Part shown: positions 38,202 through 47,592 of the stretch, one piece after another
Position numbering within the stretch: the first letter of the stretch is position 1
How the letters are laid out: every line of letters starts with the position of its first letter
Assembly (NCBI GenBank): GCA_028709785.1
Contig: JAQUTK010000011.1
Coordinates: forward strand, 33,658 to 97,657
Length of the DNA stretch: 64,000 bases
Source: Bacteroidales bacterium
Lineage (GTDB): Bacteria; Bacteroidota; Bacteroidia; Bacteroidales; JAQUTK01
Direction of reading: 5' to 3'
Program-made: the position numbers and the translations under genes
The notes under the pieces: model-generated
Told to the model about the DNA's origin: nothing
Seen by the model: the letters and a program-made list of their open reading frames with translations, nothing else
The model's database searches: none

Positions 38202-40976
38202 TTAGTTGCTATCTTTCGGCTTAATTGGGAGAGTGAACCAGAAGGTGGAACCTTCGCCAACAGTTGAATAAACTCCGATTGTGCCTCCCAGATGCAGTAT
38301 GATACTTTTACATAGAGATAGACCCAGACCTGATCCTTGCACAAATGGATCAATCTTCTCAAAGCGATTGAAAATGACAGATTGTTTATCTTTTTCAATA
38401 CCAATACCGGTATCTTTGATAAAGAAGAGGTAATTACCTTTTGCCGTCTGTCTGAAGCTTAGTACAATGGATCCGCTTTGTGTAAATTTTGCCGCATTTG
38501 AGATCAGGTTTTGGAACACCTGATACAAATGATCAGGATCAGTATATAAAAGAGTGTTCTCTATTTGATTTTCACATGAAATTTCGATAGGCTTATCGCC
38601 AATTTGTTCCTTTGCATATTCAACTAAACGGTTAAACAACATCTGCAAATCGATTTCTGTATAATGGAACTTGGCTGTTCCGGCATCTATTTTCGCTAAT
38701 TCCAGAATACTATTGATCATTTGCATCAGCATCTCATTGTTCTTATGAATCAAATCACCATAGAGTGTTTTTTCGTTTTGTTCGTTAGTAAAGGTTAATA
38801 CATTTGAGAACCCAACAATAGCGTTTAGTGGTGTTCTGATTTCATGGCTAATATTTGCGAGAAAAATATCTTTTTCCCGATTTGCTCTTTCTGCTTCTTC
38901 TTTCGCTTTGTCCAAAGCAATCTCACTTTCTTTTTGCTCATCAATATTCATGGAAACTCCAACCGCAATCGCCTTTTTTTCTTTCTCACTATATTCCATA
39001 AGGAAAAGAACCAAGTGTACCCAATGGTATTTCCCATCTTTATATAAGACACGCAAGTCTTTTCGCAGAGGAGTTTTGTCACCTTTTCGCATTCTTTCCC
39101 GCTGTGCAAGGATCTCATTTTTATCCTGTTCCCATACATTCTCATAAACAGGAGGTTTATTGATTGTTTGTGAATCGTTCATGTTATTAAACCAAGATCT
39201 TGTAGCCATTCCCTCTTGAGTAAAGATATTGTAAAATGCAATACCGATATTAGAAGAGTTGGATACAAAGTGGAAAAGACTTTCGAAGCGTTCTGTTTCT
39301 TCACGTTCTTTGAATAACTTTGACTGATCGACTAAAATCACGATAAACCCGTTTGGGTTCCCCTCTTTGTCTTTTATATGACTCGCTAAAATCTGAAGGA
39401 ATATTTTCTTTGAGAAACTGTATCTCGAAATTAATCCTGAAGTATCCAAAATTATTTCTGAATTAATGTCTTCATGATTAAGAATTCTATCTTTCAGAGA
39501 ATTTGGGATATATTTGGATTGAAAGAAATTGAGCATTAGCATTGTTATCTCAGGATCATCTTTGTCAATCTTCATTTGACACTCACCTTTATTATTATAT
39601 ACATAAAGATTCATAGAGGCATTTGTGTAAATATGCTTCATATCATCGTACATTTTCTTGTACATAAGATATAAACTCTCCATCTCTTTTGCATAATATC
39701 GGTTACGAAGGACTTGAACTGTTGCCGCTATCAAAAGAATAGCAAAACAAATAAAAATTATTATTTCTATTTTGTGCCGATTGATAAAGGATGGTTGAAT
39801 ATTCACGTAAATTCTATCGTCCAGTGTTTTTGCCTTTCTAGTCAGGTCGTATTTATATAATGCTAAATCATTCAACAAGTAGTTCCCTTTCTTCACAGTA
39901 TCAAATGGTATCATATTGGGATTTTCTCCACTAAGAATCCTGCTTATAATTTCGGATGTTTTTGTCGCACATTCGTTGAGCGAGTAGCTGAAATTACCAA
40001 TATCACGCAGTTTCGGATTTCGTTCAGTCAGAGAAAAAAGAGGAGTCTGGAATCGGTTGATGAAAAGTGAGTCAATCTGGGTGTTACTTAAAAAGCCAAG
40101 ATCACTATGCCAATTCATGGAATGAGTTAAAAAGATAGTGTTATTTTGAGTCTTTACAGAGGAAGTCAGGATGCTATCCCTGTTATATACAGTCAAATAA
40201 AGAGTTCTAAAATTTATATTGGGAGCATATTGATTTAGTTCGTATCTAATCTTTCGTTCCACATAGGCAGTTTTAGGGAAATAAGAGTCAATATATATAA
40301 TCTCTTTCAGATCCGGATAGAAAAGCAGGATCATCTCAAGCGATTTTCTGATATTTGAAGGTTCAACAACAGCTGTTATATTTAATGGATGTTTTTCTCT
40401 GTTGGAATTTGAAAAAAAGGTAGCCGTTTTAAGTGGAATCAACGAATCAAAAAGTAATTTCTTGCCAGGGATAAAAGGAGAGCTGCTGATTGAATCACTT
40501 GCACAACATGATATAATGGGAATAGATGCCCAATCATCAATTGAGTATTCCAGGGCACGGAAAGTTTGCAGAATCTCATCTCCAATAAAGACCATTAATA
40601 ATGGTTTTTGATTCCCTTTTCTGAAGGGAATAGACAGTTCTCTGTAGTCATCTTTTTCAACAGTACCTTCACGGCTGATACCGACTTGAAAAGCTGATTG
40701 AAACGAGGAAACAAGAGCGTTTTCATCTGCAACTTTATCAGCACTTAAAAAGCTGATGGCAGTTCTAAGTGACGGAAAGTTTGCATAGATCTGTGACTCA
40801 ATTTTTTTTGCCAGAGAGGTCGACCATGTAACTTCGTTGCTGTAGGAGCTTACAATTAAGATATAATTACTGTCTGTATTTTGCGGTGTATTAATATTAC
40901 CCGTAACAGACTGTTGAGCCTGTATTTGCTGCATGCAGAGTAACGAAAGGAGAAATACGAACCATGTTGTTTTCAT
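38202..40976 (-). CDS. Membrane sensor histidine kinase with periplasmic ABC-type binding-protein-like domain, no receiver
   Basis: 924 residues from the ATG at 40976, whose first bases overlap the stop of the upstream kinase in ATGA; an AGGAGG sits 7 bases before it, a strong site that decides the start over 41000. A signal peptide (VFLLSLLCMQQIQAQ) leads to a periplasmic domain of about 380 residues (SNYILIVSSYSNEVTWS; LLMVFIGDEILQTFRALEYS) that looks like the ABC substrate-binding fold. After one membrane helix come PAS domains (NSSNIGIAFYNIFTQEGMATRSWFNN) and a kinase: ANISHEIRTPLNAIVG (H711), NLISNAAKF, DTGIGI and GSGLGLSL. No receiver and no DNA-binding domain follow. Confidence 0.85.
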   Translation of the reverse strand: MKTTWFVFLLSLLCMQQIQAQQSVTGNINTPQNTDSNYILIVSSYSNEVTWSTSLAKKIESQIYANFPSLRTAISFLSADKVADENALVSSFQSAFQVGISREGTVEKDDYRELSIPFRKGNQKPLLMVFIGDEILQTFRALEYSIDDWASIPIISCCASDSISSSPFIPGKKLLFDSLIPLKTATFFSNSNREKHPLNITAVVEPSNIRKSLEMILLFYPDLKEIIYIDSYFPKTAYVERKIRYELNQYAPNINFRTLYLTVYNRDSILTSSVKTQNNTIFLTHSMNWHSDLGFLSNTQIDSLFINRFQTPLFSLTERNPKLRDIGNFSYSLNECATKTSEIISRILSGENPNMIPFDTVKKGNYLLNDLALYKYDLTRKAKTLDDRIYVNIQPSFINRHKIEIIIFICFAILLIAATVQVLRNRYYAKEMESLYLMYKKMYDDMKHIYTNASMNLYVYNNKGECQMKIDKDDPEITMLMLNFFQSKYIPNSLKDRILNHEDINSEIILDTSGLISRYSFSKKIFLQILASHIKDKEGNPNGFIVILVDQSKLFKEREETERFESLFHFVSNSSNIGIAFYNIFTQEGMATRSWFNNMNDSQTINKPPVYENVWEQDKNEILAQRERMRKGDKTPLRKDLRVLYKDGKYHWVHLVLFLMEYSEKEKKAIAVGVSMNIDEQKESEIALDKAKEEAERANREKDIFLANISHEIRTPLNAIVGFSNVLTFTNEQNEKTLYGDLIHKNNEMLMQMINSILELAKIDAGTAKFHYTEIDLQMLFNRLVEYAKEQIGDKPIEISCENQIENTLLYTDPDHLYQVFQNLISNAAKFTQSGSIVLSFRQTAKGNYLFFIKDTGIGIEKDKQSVIFNRFEKIDPFVQGSGLGLSLCKSIILHLGGTIGVYSTVGEGSTFWFTLPIKPKDSN

Positions 40977-43900
40977 TTTTTGCCTCCTTTCATGATCCAT
41001 TTTTCAATTGTTTTGTTGAGCTCCTCTTTATTATATGGGTGGTATATCACATCACTAAATCCTTTTTTTAATAAATTCTCATATTCGGAAGCATTTTCTC
41101 TGTCAATGGTTGCAATCACAGGAAGGTCTGTTGCAATATTGCGTATGGCTGCTGCGGCCTCATATCCACTTGCTATGGGTAAATCCAGATCCATAAAGAT
41201 TATGTCAGGTAAGTCGTTCAGGAATTGCTCAATCACCTCTTCTCCATTTAGAGAATGTGTCAATTGAAAATCTCCATCCAGTAATTCCTCTAACCCGGCA
41301 TAAAGCAGCTCATCATCTTCAGCGATCAATATCTTTACCGTTCCCTTAAATATTTCTTTCGAAACGCTGTTTTCTGATGAAGATAATGACTCTTCTTTGG
41401 ATTGCATGATTCGGGTATCTGAGATTTTAAAATCCCTGTTACAAGGAATTATACACCAGAATGTTGATCCTTTTCCTTCGACAGAATCCACTCCGATTTC
41501 TCCCTCCAAGTGCTCAATAATCGATTTGGATATAGACAGGCCAAGCCCATTCCCTTTTATGCCGTGGTCCAGGACCACAAACCGGTTAAATACTTTCTTG
41601 CATCCTTCTTCAGAAATTCCAATGCCTGTGTCAGATACTGATATTTTAACCTTATCGCCTATCAACTTATATCCAATTGTTATTTCACCGGAATTTGTAA
41701 ATTTCAATGCGTTTGTAACAAAGTTACTAACCACTTGCTTTAGACGCATTTTGTCTGTAATGATGAGACAACTCTCTTCCGGTTTTACAAAAGAGACCTT
41801 TAGATTCTTCTTCGCACCTTCCATTTGGCAATATAAAACCATGTCATTCAGCAAGAAGTTTAAATCTGTTTCAGCGTAAATGAGCCGGTTTACTTCTGAT
41901 TCAACACGCGCTAATTCGATAATATCTTCGACTAATCCCAGAAGCGAAGCATTGTTGTATTCAATATGACGCATCAGTTCTTCTTTTTCATTCGGATCAT
42001 CTGTCTCAATAAGCAGGTCAGAAAAACCTATGATTGCATTTAATGGGGTCCGAATCTCATGGCTCATGTTGGCAATAAACGCACTCTTTAATAAGTCAGA
42101 CTCTTGAGCTTTTTTCATCTCCTGCTCGAGCCTGAATTCACGTTCTTTCTGTTCATCAATATTTACGCAAGTTTCTGCAATCATGATTCTTCCTTCGCTG
42201 GGAGAGTATGCCATGACATATATGGCGTAGTTAAGCCAGTGAATCTCTCCACGCGAGTTTCTAATCTGAATATTTCTGTTGAAATTATTGTTTATTCCAC
42301 GACGAGCTTCCAAAAGAAAGTTTTGAATTTCGCAACGATCATTCTCGTTTATTGAGGCTAATGGATCCTTAAAACCATCTTCTTCTTTCAGGTTCAAGTT
42401 ATCAAACCATGTTTTTGTTGCAAATCCTTTTTTGTCTATCAGGTTATATTCAGCAACACCCATGTTTGACGCTTTCATTGCAAACTCGAAGATTGCACGG
42501 AAGGAGCGGCTTTTTATTCTCTCTTGATTGAGAGCATGGCTCTCAATAAGTATCAATATAATCTGAAGATTTTTGTTACGCTTTTTATTGGCTGAGGAGT
42601 AACGGATAATAATTCGCTGTTCCTCGTTCAACTCAAGGTTCAGAGGCTCGATGTTACGTATTGCCCTTTTATCTTCTTCTTTTAAGAAAGTAGCATCAAA
42701 TAAACACATTGTATCATCAGATACAATTCCGTTTTCTCCAACATTGCGTGCAGCTTCAGCGTTTTTTCTTATCAACTTCCCATCCAAATCAAAGATAAAA
42801 AGAGCCACGGGCATAATTTCAGAAGCCATAAGGAATTCATCATACAGATCTTTGTTTTTCTTGTACAAAAGAGTCATTCTTCTTTTGAATCGAATTGCGT
42901 TACGACTGATAATAAACCATGAAAATGAGATAATCAGGAATATCAGAATGACTGCGATATAGTTCTGTGCTCTTTGAAAAAAAGTGGGTGGATAATTATT
43001 GAAGACAGCACCCGGTATTTCGCTGCTTAGGTTGTATTTTTGCAGGCTATACATATTGATTCGGGGAGTCGTGTCAATGACAGTCTTGAATGGAATGGAG
43101 GATGGGCTCTCTCCATTGTTCATTCTCATAATGATTTCTATCACCGAGTCTGCATAACTCTTATACGTCGGATAGCATCCTCCAATCGTCTTGTCGTCCA
43201 CAAGTAACCGCTCATTCAATAGAAAGAGAGGATTTGATTTTTTTTTTCTTTGTATTGAATCAAAAAGTTGACGGTGTGAACGGTACCAGAGATTAACCAA
43301 AATGCCCTGTTGGGGGTTGTTCTGCGATAAAACATTGGAGATATTTTCTCCCTCTGCGTTATTACTAGAACAGATTTTCAGACTAAGTTCAGGGAAATTG
43401 CTCTGAATAGTTTTCTTGAGCTTATTCTCGATATAGGCATCCGCATATGCTCCGGTTGAAATAAAGACGACCTCTTTCATCAGAGGAAGAACTCTTTTCA
43501 TCAGAGAGATTGTCTGTTTTGTATTGTACTGTTCGAACACACCTGTCACAGGAATGTTTCTTGTTGAGTCAGCAGTTGAAATCATTAGATTCTCATCCAG
43601 CTTTTTTGTAGAGAGAAAAGAACCCAGGTTGGATGTAATTTCATCATGGACGCAGCATAATATGACTTTCGCATTTATCCAACTATGCAACCGCATGACA
43701 CGATAGGTCATCCAGGCTTCATCACCAATAAGAATTAAAACTCCGGGGCAAAGCTGATATCGTGAAAAGAAGCTTCGTACGGCATATCTCATGTTTATTA
43801 AAGAAGTCAAAGTATTCATCTGCGCATAGTTGATAATGACAACTTCGGACGAATCCTTCTCTTTTATCTGACGACGTATCTCTTCAGAGATATTCTTGCC

Positions 43901-44065
43901 TTGTTCGTCAAACTGAGTGTATGAGTTGATAATTAGAATATAGTTATTATACACTTCTTCGCCCATTGGCACAGACTGGGCTGAAGTACTTCCTTGAAAG
44001 AGATACAGAAATAAGATTATCAGGGTGGTAATCCTACAATATATATATATCCAACTACTTCTCAT
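40973..44065 (-). CDS. Hybrid sensor histidine kinase with periplasmic ABC-type binding-protein-like domain and C-terminal receiver
   Basis: 1030 residues, a paralogue of the next gene. Signal peptide to about residue 30; periplasmic sensor residues 41-345 (NNYILIINSYTQFDEQG, VLILIGDEAWMTYRVM); membrane helix 368-387; two PAS-like parts (DEFLMASEIMPVALFIFD and NMGVAEYNLIDKKGFATKTWFDN); kinase core with H669 in ANMSHEIRTPLNAIIG, N box NFVTNALKF, DTGIGI and GNGLGLSI. The receiver spans 910-1027 with acidic pocket E916-D917-D918, phosphoacceptor D959 and T986, but His1009 replaces the usual Lys (YHPYNKEEL). The start codon overlaps the GH2 stop in ATGA. No output domain is attached. Confidence 0.88.
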   Translation of the reverse strand: MRSSWIYIYCRITTLIILFLYLFQGSTSAQSVPMGEEVYNNYILIINSYTQFDEQGKNISEEIRRQIKEKDSSEVVIINYAQMNTLTSLINMRYAVRSFFSRYQLCPGVLILIGDEAWMTYRVMRLHSWINAKVILCCVHDEITSNLGSFLSTKKLDENLMISTADSTRNIPVTGVFEQYNTKQTISLMKRVLPLMKEVVFISTGAYADAYIENKLKKTIQSNFPELSLKICSSNNAEGENISNVLSQNNPQQGILVNLWYRSHRQLFDSIQRKKKSNPLFLLNERLLVDDKTIGGCYPTYKSYADSVIEIIMRMNNGESPSSIPFKTVIDTTPRINMYSLQKYNLSSEIPGAVFNNYPPTFFQRAQNYIAVILIFLIISFSWFIISRNAIRFKRRMTLLYKKNKDLYDEFLMASEIMPVALFIFDLDGKLIRKNAEAARNVGENGIVSDDTMCLFDATFLKEEDKRAIRNIEPLNLELNEEQRIIIRYSSANKKRNKNLQIILILIESHALNQERIKSRSFRAIFEFAMKASNMGVAEYNLIDKKGFATKTWFDNLNLKEEDGFKDPLASINENDRCEIQNFLLEARRGINNNFNRNIQIRNSRGEIHWLNYAIYVMAYSPSEGRIMIAETCVNIDEQKEREFRLEQEMKKAQESDLLKSAFIANMSHEIRTPLNAIIGFSDLLIETDDPNEKEELMRHIEYNNASLLGLVEDIIELARVESEVNRLIYAETDLNFLLNDMVLYCQMEGAKKNLKVSFVKPEESCLIITDKMRLKQVVSNFVTNALKFTNSGEITIGYKLIGDKVKISVSDTGIGISEEGCKKVFNRFVVLDHGIKGNGLGLSISKSIIEHLEGEIGVDSVEGKGSTFWCIIPCNRDFKISDTRIMQSKEESLSSSENSVSKEIFKGTVKILIAEDDELLYAGLEELLDGDFQLTHSLNGEEVIEQFLNDLPDIIFMDLDLPIASGYEAAAAIRNIATDLPVIATIDRENASEYENLLKKGFSDVIYHPYNKEELNKTIEKWIMKGGKK

Positions 44066-47000
44066 AATGCAGCTGTTTTTTCTTTATTGATTGATTCAAG
44101 AAACTCAATTTCCACAATTCGGAGCTCATTCCCTGTATTTTCACTTCCCTGTATCTTATACATATCCAGTTCTTTCGGAGAGGCAAGTTCTGTTATTTGA
44201 CCAAAGGCATCGCTTGTGGATGTTGTACCTTTGAGCCGTATTGTCATTGTCTGAGCCGATACAGGCTTTACAGATAAATGGATATATCCCAGACTTTTTT
44301 CTGTTTCACCGCTCCATATCAGTTCTTTGTCAGCATACACCTCAATAGGGTAACTACGCATTCGCCAGCCGGTAAGTTTCAGACATACCTCATCAATGAT
44401 TGATTTACGACTCAATCGATAGGTTATCCATGCGGTACTCAACTTTCCGTCATTGCGCCATTCAGTTAATTCGTTGTCGTCATAGCTGAGTCCTTCTATC
44501 CCGGATTGTATGCCGCTTTCTGCTGAAATGATTGGCACCATCTGTTTTGTCGCTTTGAAAGATTCACCTTTCGGAGTCTCTCCTCTGACTAACGATACAG
44601 GCAGCTCTTCTCCGGGAATCCATTCGGACAATCCATCCATTATCTTTACTTTGCTCGAAGAAAAAGAGAGTTTTGACGACTTCAATCCGGTAGCGGTAGC
44701 CGTCAGCGTGATTTTTCCCGGATGCGTAGTTGAACGTATCAAGACTCTGTTCACTCCACATTCTACCGGAAGATCCCTGGAAAGAATATAGTTGCCTCTC
44801 TTAGCTGTCTGATCATTGTTCTGAGCAATACCCCCACGCCATACAGCCTGTCCCTTCAGCTCAAAATGAATTAAATCATTAGCTAAAGGACAACGTCGGC
44901 CTTGTGCATCAGTAACCTCTACTTCGATCAATGCCATATCTGCACCGTCAGCATGGAGTTCGGATGGACTCTCTATCTTTTTCAGACGTATCAGGGTGGG
45001 AGTACCCGCTGTTTCAATCTTATCCCGGCTTACTTCTTTTCCTTGCTTATCATAGCTGACCGCCTCAATCACTCCGGGTTCCCATTTTATCTGATCAAAA
45101 GAGAATAGAAAACGATAATCCTGCTTGCCCTTTCCCTTTGACTGGCCATTGACAAACAGTACAACGCTATCACCACTTGACACAACATAAACAGGCTTTG
45201 TTGTGCCGGACTCATAATTCCAATGTCCGATGATATGAGTATGCGATTTTTCCACATCCACCCATCCGTCCCACATCACCTGATGAGCAAAGAAAGCATC
45301 TTTTTCTATCCGCATTGGATCGGTAACTCCGCTTCTGCGATAGTTTTCAGCTCCACGGTAATGCGTGTTTGTGTCTGAAAATACAATTTTGGCTCCTCCG
45401 GAGCTCACTCTGGTACCAGTTCCCGGGCGTTCACGCCAGTAATCAAACCAACGCCGTACCAGTTCGACAGCAAACAGGTCTTGATTGTGGTTGTAATCAG
45501 ACGCAGGCTGATTTTTGTAAAGGGGGCCTTCTCCTTCTTTATGGAAGGGAAAACTGTATGAATCCCAATATTTTCTCAACCCTTCATCGCGGGCATATTC
45601 CATCGCCCACATCGGGTGATGCATGCTCTTATTTATGTAAAGCATCTCTCCGCCATATTCCGCATCACGAATATCCAGCATCTCCCGCGATCCGATAGCA
45701 CGTCCGCCCTTTGGGTCGTAGAGATTGCGAATAGCCTTCATCTCCAGCATGTGTTCTTTACTGATCGATTCATTACCGCATTCATAGAACAAAATACTTG
45801 GATTGTTTCGGTTATAGATGATGGCATCACGCATCAGATTGGTGCGTTGCTGCCACTGATATCCTGAGCAATCTTTTTCAGCATCACCTGCAGGCATTGC
45901 CTGAATCAGTCCCACACGGTCGCAAGACTCAATATCCTGCTTCCATGGCGTCACATGCATCCAACGTACAAAATTGCCATTGCTCTTTACCATCAGACCG
46001 TTAGAATAATCGCTCAGCCAAGCCGGCACAGATAAACCGACAGCAGGCCATTCGTTGCTTGTGCGCTGCGCATATCCTTTCATTTGCAGTACCCGGTCGT
46101 TCAAATAGACTTTGCCTTCTTTGAATTCTGTTTTGCGGAATCCCGTCCGGGTGATAACCTCATCCGTTACTTTCCCGTTGGTGAGTAAGCGGGTATAAAC
46201 CCGATACAGATATCCGTATCCCCAGCTCCAGAAATGAAGGTTGGAGACTTCAGCATCCGCCTTAATTGTTGTTGTCTCCTGAGGCAAAACAGTCATCTCA
46301 TTACTACGGAAAGAATGAACCGTTTTGTTATCCTTGTCCTTTATGACAACCTCATAAGTGACCTTCTGCGGCACTTCATACTCGTTACGTATCTGAGATT
46401 CAGCATGTATTCGCGCTTTGCCATGACTGATGTCAAACTGGTCTGCATAGATATATACTCCTGTTGTTTTCAGATTACTGTAGAGTGGTAATGTCTGATA
46501 CATTTTATCTGTGATATGTAACCAAACGTTTTTGGGAATGCCGCCATAATTAGCATTGAAGTTTTTATTATTCCATTGATATTTGGAGTTTGAACTTCGT
46601 TCCCGATAATCCCAGTTGTTATCAATCCGCACAGCGAGAATATTCTCCTTGTTGTAGTCAATATAAGGGGTCAGATCCAATCCGACAGCCATCACTCCAT
46701 TTTCGTGAAGCCCGAGGTGCTGACCGTTCAGATAAAAATCCGCTCCTTGGCGTACTCCTTCAAATTCTACAAAGATTTTCTTGTTGTTACATCCTTTGGG
46801 CAATCTGAAATGTTTTCTGTACCAGCAGATTGTATCAGTAAGTTTTTCGATACTCACGCTGAATGCTTCGTCCTCGTTAAAAGCCCGGGGCAAGGTGATT
46901 TTCTGCCAATTTGCGTCCCGAAAGAGTGTGTCTTTATAGTCAAGTCCATCGCCTATTTGGTATAGCCAATTAGAATTGAAGTTATATTTGCGAGATTCTC

Positions 47001-47067
47001 TTCCACTCACCAGAGTGCAAGATGCAATATATAAGAATAATAAGAGAGAAACTCTCAAAAGGCTCAT
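44062..47067 (-). CDS. Glycoside hydrolase family 2 enzyme with DUF4982 and C-terminal discoidin-like domain
   Basis: 1001 residues with a signal peptide (RVSLLLFLYIASCTLVSG). Order: sugar-binding sandwich (about 25-190), immunoglobulin-like domain (about 195-310), TIM barrel (about 315-600) with GYAQRTSNEWPAVG, acid/base Glu433 in FYECGNES and the likely nucleophile Glu490 in MWAMEYARDEG. Then DUF4982 (about 620-700), an invasin-like Ig domain, and a final F5/8-type module (about 860-990). A beta-galactosidase or related activity is likely; the exact sugar is not visible. The gene leads an operon in which the two sensor kinases follow with 4-base overlaps. Confidence 0.87.
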   Translation of the reverse strand: MSLLRVSLLLFLYIASCTLVSGRESRKYNFNSNWLYQIGDGLDYKDTLFRDANWQKITLPRAFNEDEAFSVSIEKLTDTICWYRKHFRLPKGCNNKKIFVEFEGVRQGADFYLNGQHLGLHENGVMAVGLDLTPYIDYNKENILAVRIDNNWDYRERSSNSKYQWNNKNFNANYGGIPKNVWLHITDKMYQTLPLYSNLKTTGVYIYADQFDISHGKARIHAESQIRNEYEVPQKVTYEVVIKDKDNKTVHSFRSNEMTVLPQETTTIKADAEVSNLHFWSWGYGYLYRVYTRLLTNGKVTDEVITRTGFRKTEFKEGKVYLNDRVLQMKGYAQRTSNEWPAVGLSVPAWLSDYSNGLMVKSNGNFVRWMHVTPWKQDIESCDRVGLIQAMPAGDAEKDCSGYQWQQRTNLMRDAIIYNRNNPSILFYECGNESISKEHMLEMKAIRNLYDPKGGRAIGSREMLDIRDAEYGGEMLYINKSMHHPMWAMEYARDEGLRKYWDSYSFPFHKEGEGPLYKNQPASDYNHNQDLFAVELVRRWFDYWRERPGTGTRVSSGGAKIVFSDTNTHYRGAENYRRSGVTDPMRIEKDAFFAHQVMWDGWVDVEKSHTHIIGHWNYESGTTKPVYVVSSGDSVVLFVNGQSKGKGKQDYRFLFSFDQIKWEPGVIEAVSYDKQGKEVSRDKIETAGTPTLIRLKKIESPSELHADGADMALIEVEVTDAQGRRCPLANDLIHFELKGQAVWRGGIAQNNDQTAKRGNYILSRDLPVECGVNRVLIRSTTHPGKITLTATATGLKSSKLSFSSSKVKIMDGLSEWIPGEELPVSLVRGETPKGESFKATKQMVPIISAESGIQSGIEGLSYDDNELTEWRNDGKLSTAWITYRLSRKSIIDEVCLKLTGWRMRSYPIEVYADKELIWSGETEKSLGYIHLSVKPVSAQTMTIRLKGTTSTSDAFGQITELASPKELDMYKIQGSENTGNELRIVEIEFLESINKEKTAAL

Positions 47068-47088
47068 ATCATTAATGTTTTTCTAAGG

Positions 47089-47122
47089 CAAATATAAGCA
47101 TACATATTCAATATTGTACAAA
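47089..47122 (-). promoter_or_regulatory. Promoter of the GH2-kinase operon
   Basis: Minus strand TATATTTG at 47089-47096 as the -7 box and TTTG at 47119-47122 as -33, 22 bases apart. The ATG is 21 bases downstream. Confidence 0.6.
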
Positions 47123-47374
47123 TTAAAAAATTATTCTCTGTAGTTCAAAGTTTTTAAGAAAAAAACGGAGATCTCGTGTATGTTTTTGTCAAAATGAGGA
47201 GCTTATATGACCTATTTATCCGTTTTTTTTGAGATTTTGTTGACAAAAAAACTCTTTGAAAACAGTGACTAGTCAAGCGGATTCAGATGTCAGTTTTTGA
47301 GTTTGAAATCATTGGTTCGTATCTCTTTCTGATATCATTTAGATCTTTATTTCTCAACATCCTGATATTTCTTT

Positions 47375-47438
47375 CGTTTCATTGCAGGTTAAATCCCGTT
47401 TCACTGCAGCACTCTTTCCGTTTCACTGTCGTGAAACG
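47375..47438. repeat. Three CGTTTCAYTG repeats at exact 22-bp spacing, ending in an inverted copy
   Basis: CGTTTCA begins at 47375, 47397 and 47419, each exactly 22 bases apart, and each is followed by YTG. The third copy forms the palindrome CGTTTCAC-N4-GTGAAACG (47419-47438). The two-helix-turn spacing would put all sites on one face of the DNA. It lies about 300 bases from the GH2 promoter. Confidence 0.6.
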
Positions 47439-47524
47439 AGGAACGGATACGGTTGCATAAAAGCTTTCATAGGAATGAAATGATCGGAACATCCGTATGT
47501 TTTGCTCAAGATTTCAGATTGTAA

Positions 47525-47560
47525 GAAAGAGCCATGCCGGTTGTAAAGCAAGGCTCTTTC
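47525..47560 (-). terminator. Possible weak terminator after the calcium ATPase
   Basis: GAAAGAGCC (47525-47533) pairs with GGCTCTTTC (47552-47560). No T run follows on the minus strand, so it may be a processing or pausing hairpin. Confidence 0.35.
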
Positions 47561-47592
47561 AATAGGATCTTTTTGCCTTGGATAAATGCCGG

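Larger units (their letters stand above)
47068..47592. other. Intergenic region with phased CGTTTCA repeats
   Basis: 525 bases between GH2 (minus) and the calcium ATPase (minus). It contains the GH2 promoter (47089-47122), a T-rich stretch 47140-47300 without an open frame of note, the CGTTTCA repeat array (47375-47438) and a weak hairpin (47525-47560). I see no RNA gene. Confidence 0.55.

Noticed and set aside
41397..41879. 160-codon plus-strand frame in the hybrid kinase
   Set aside because: Antisense to the conserved kinase core; no supporting motifs.
47375..47438. CRISPR array
   Set aside because: The repeats are 10-base units at 22-base spacing with no 28-36-base repeats and no cas genes nearby.
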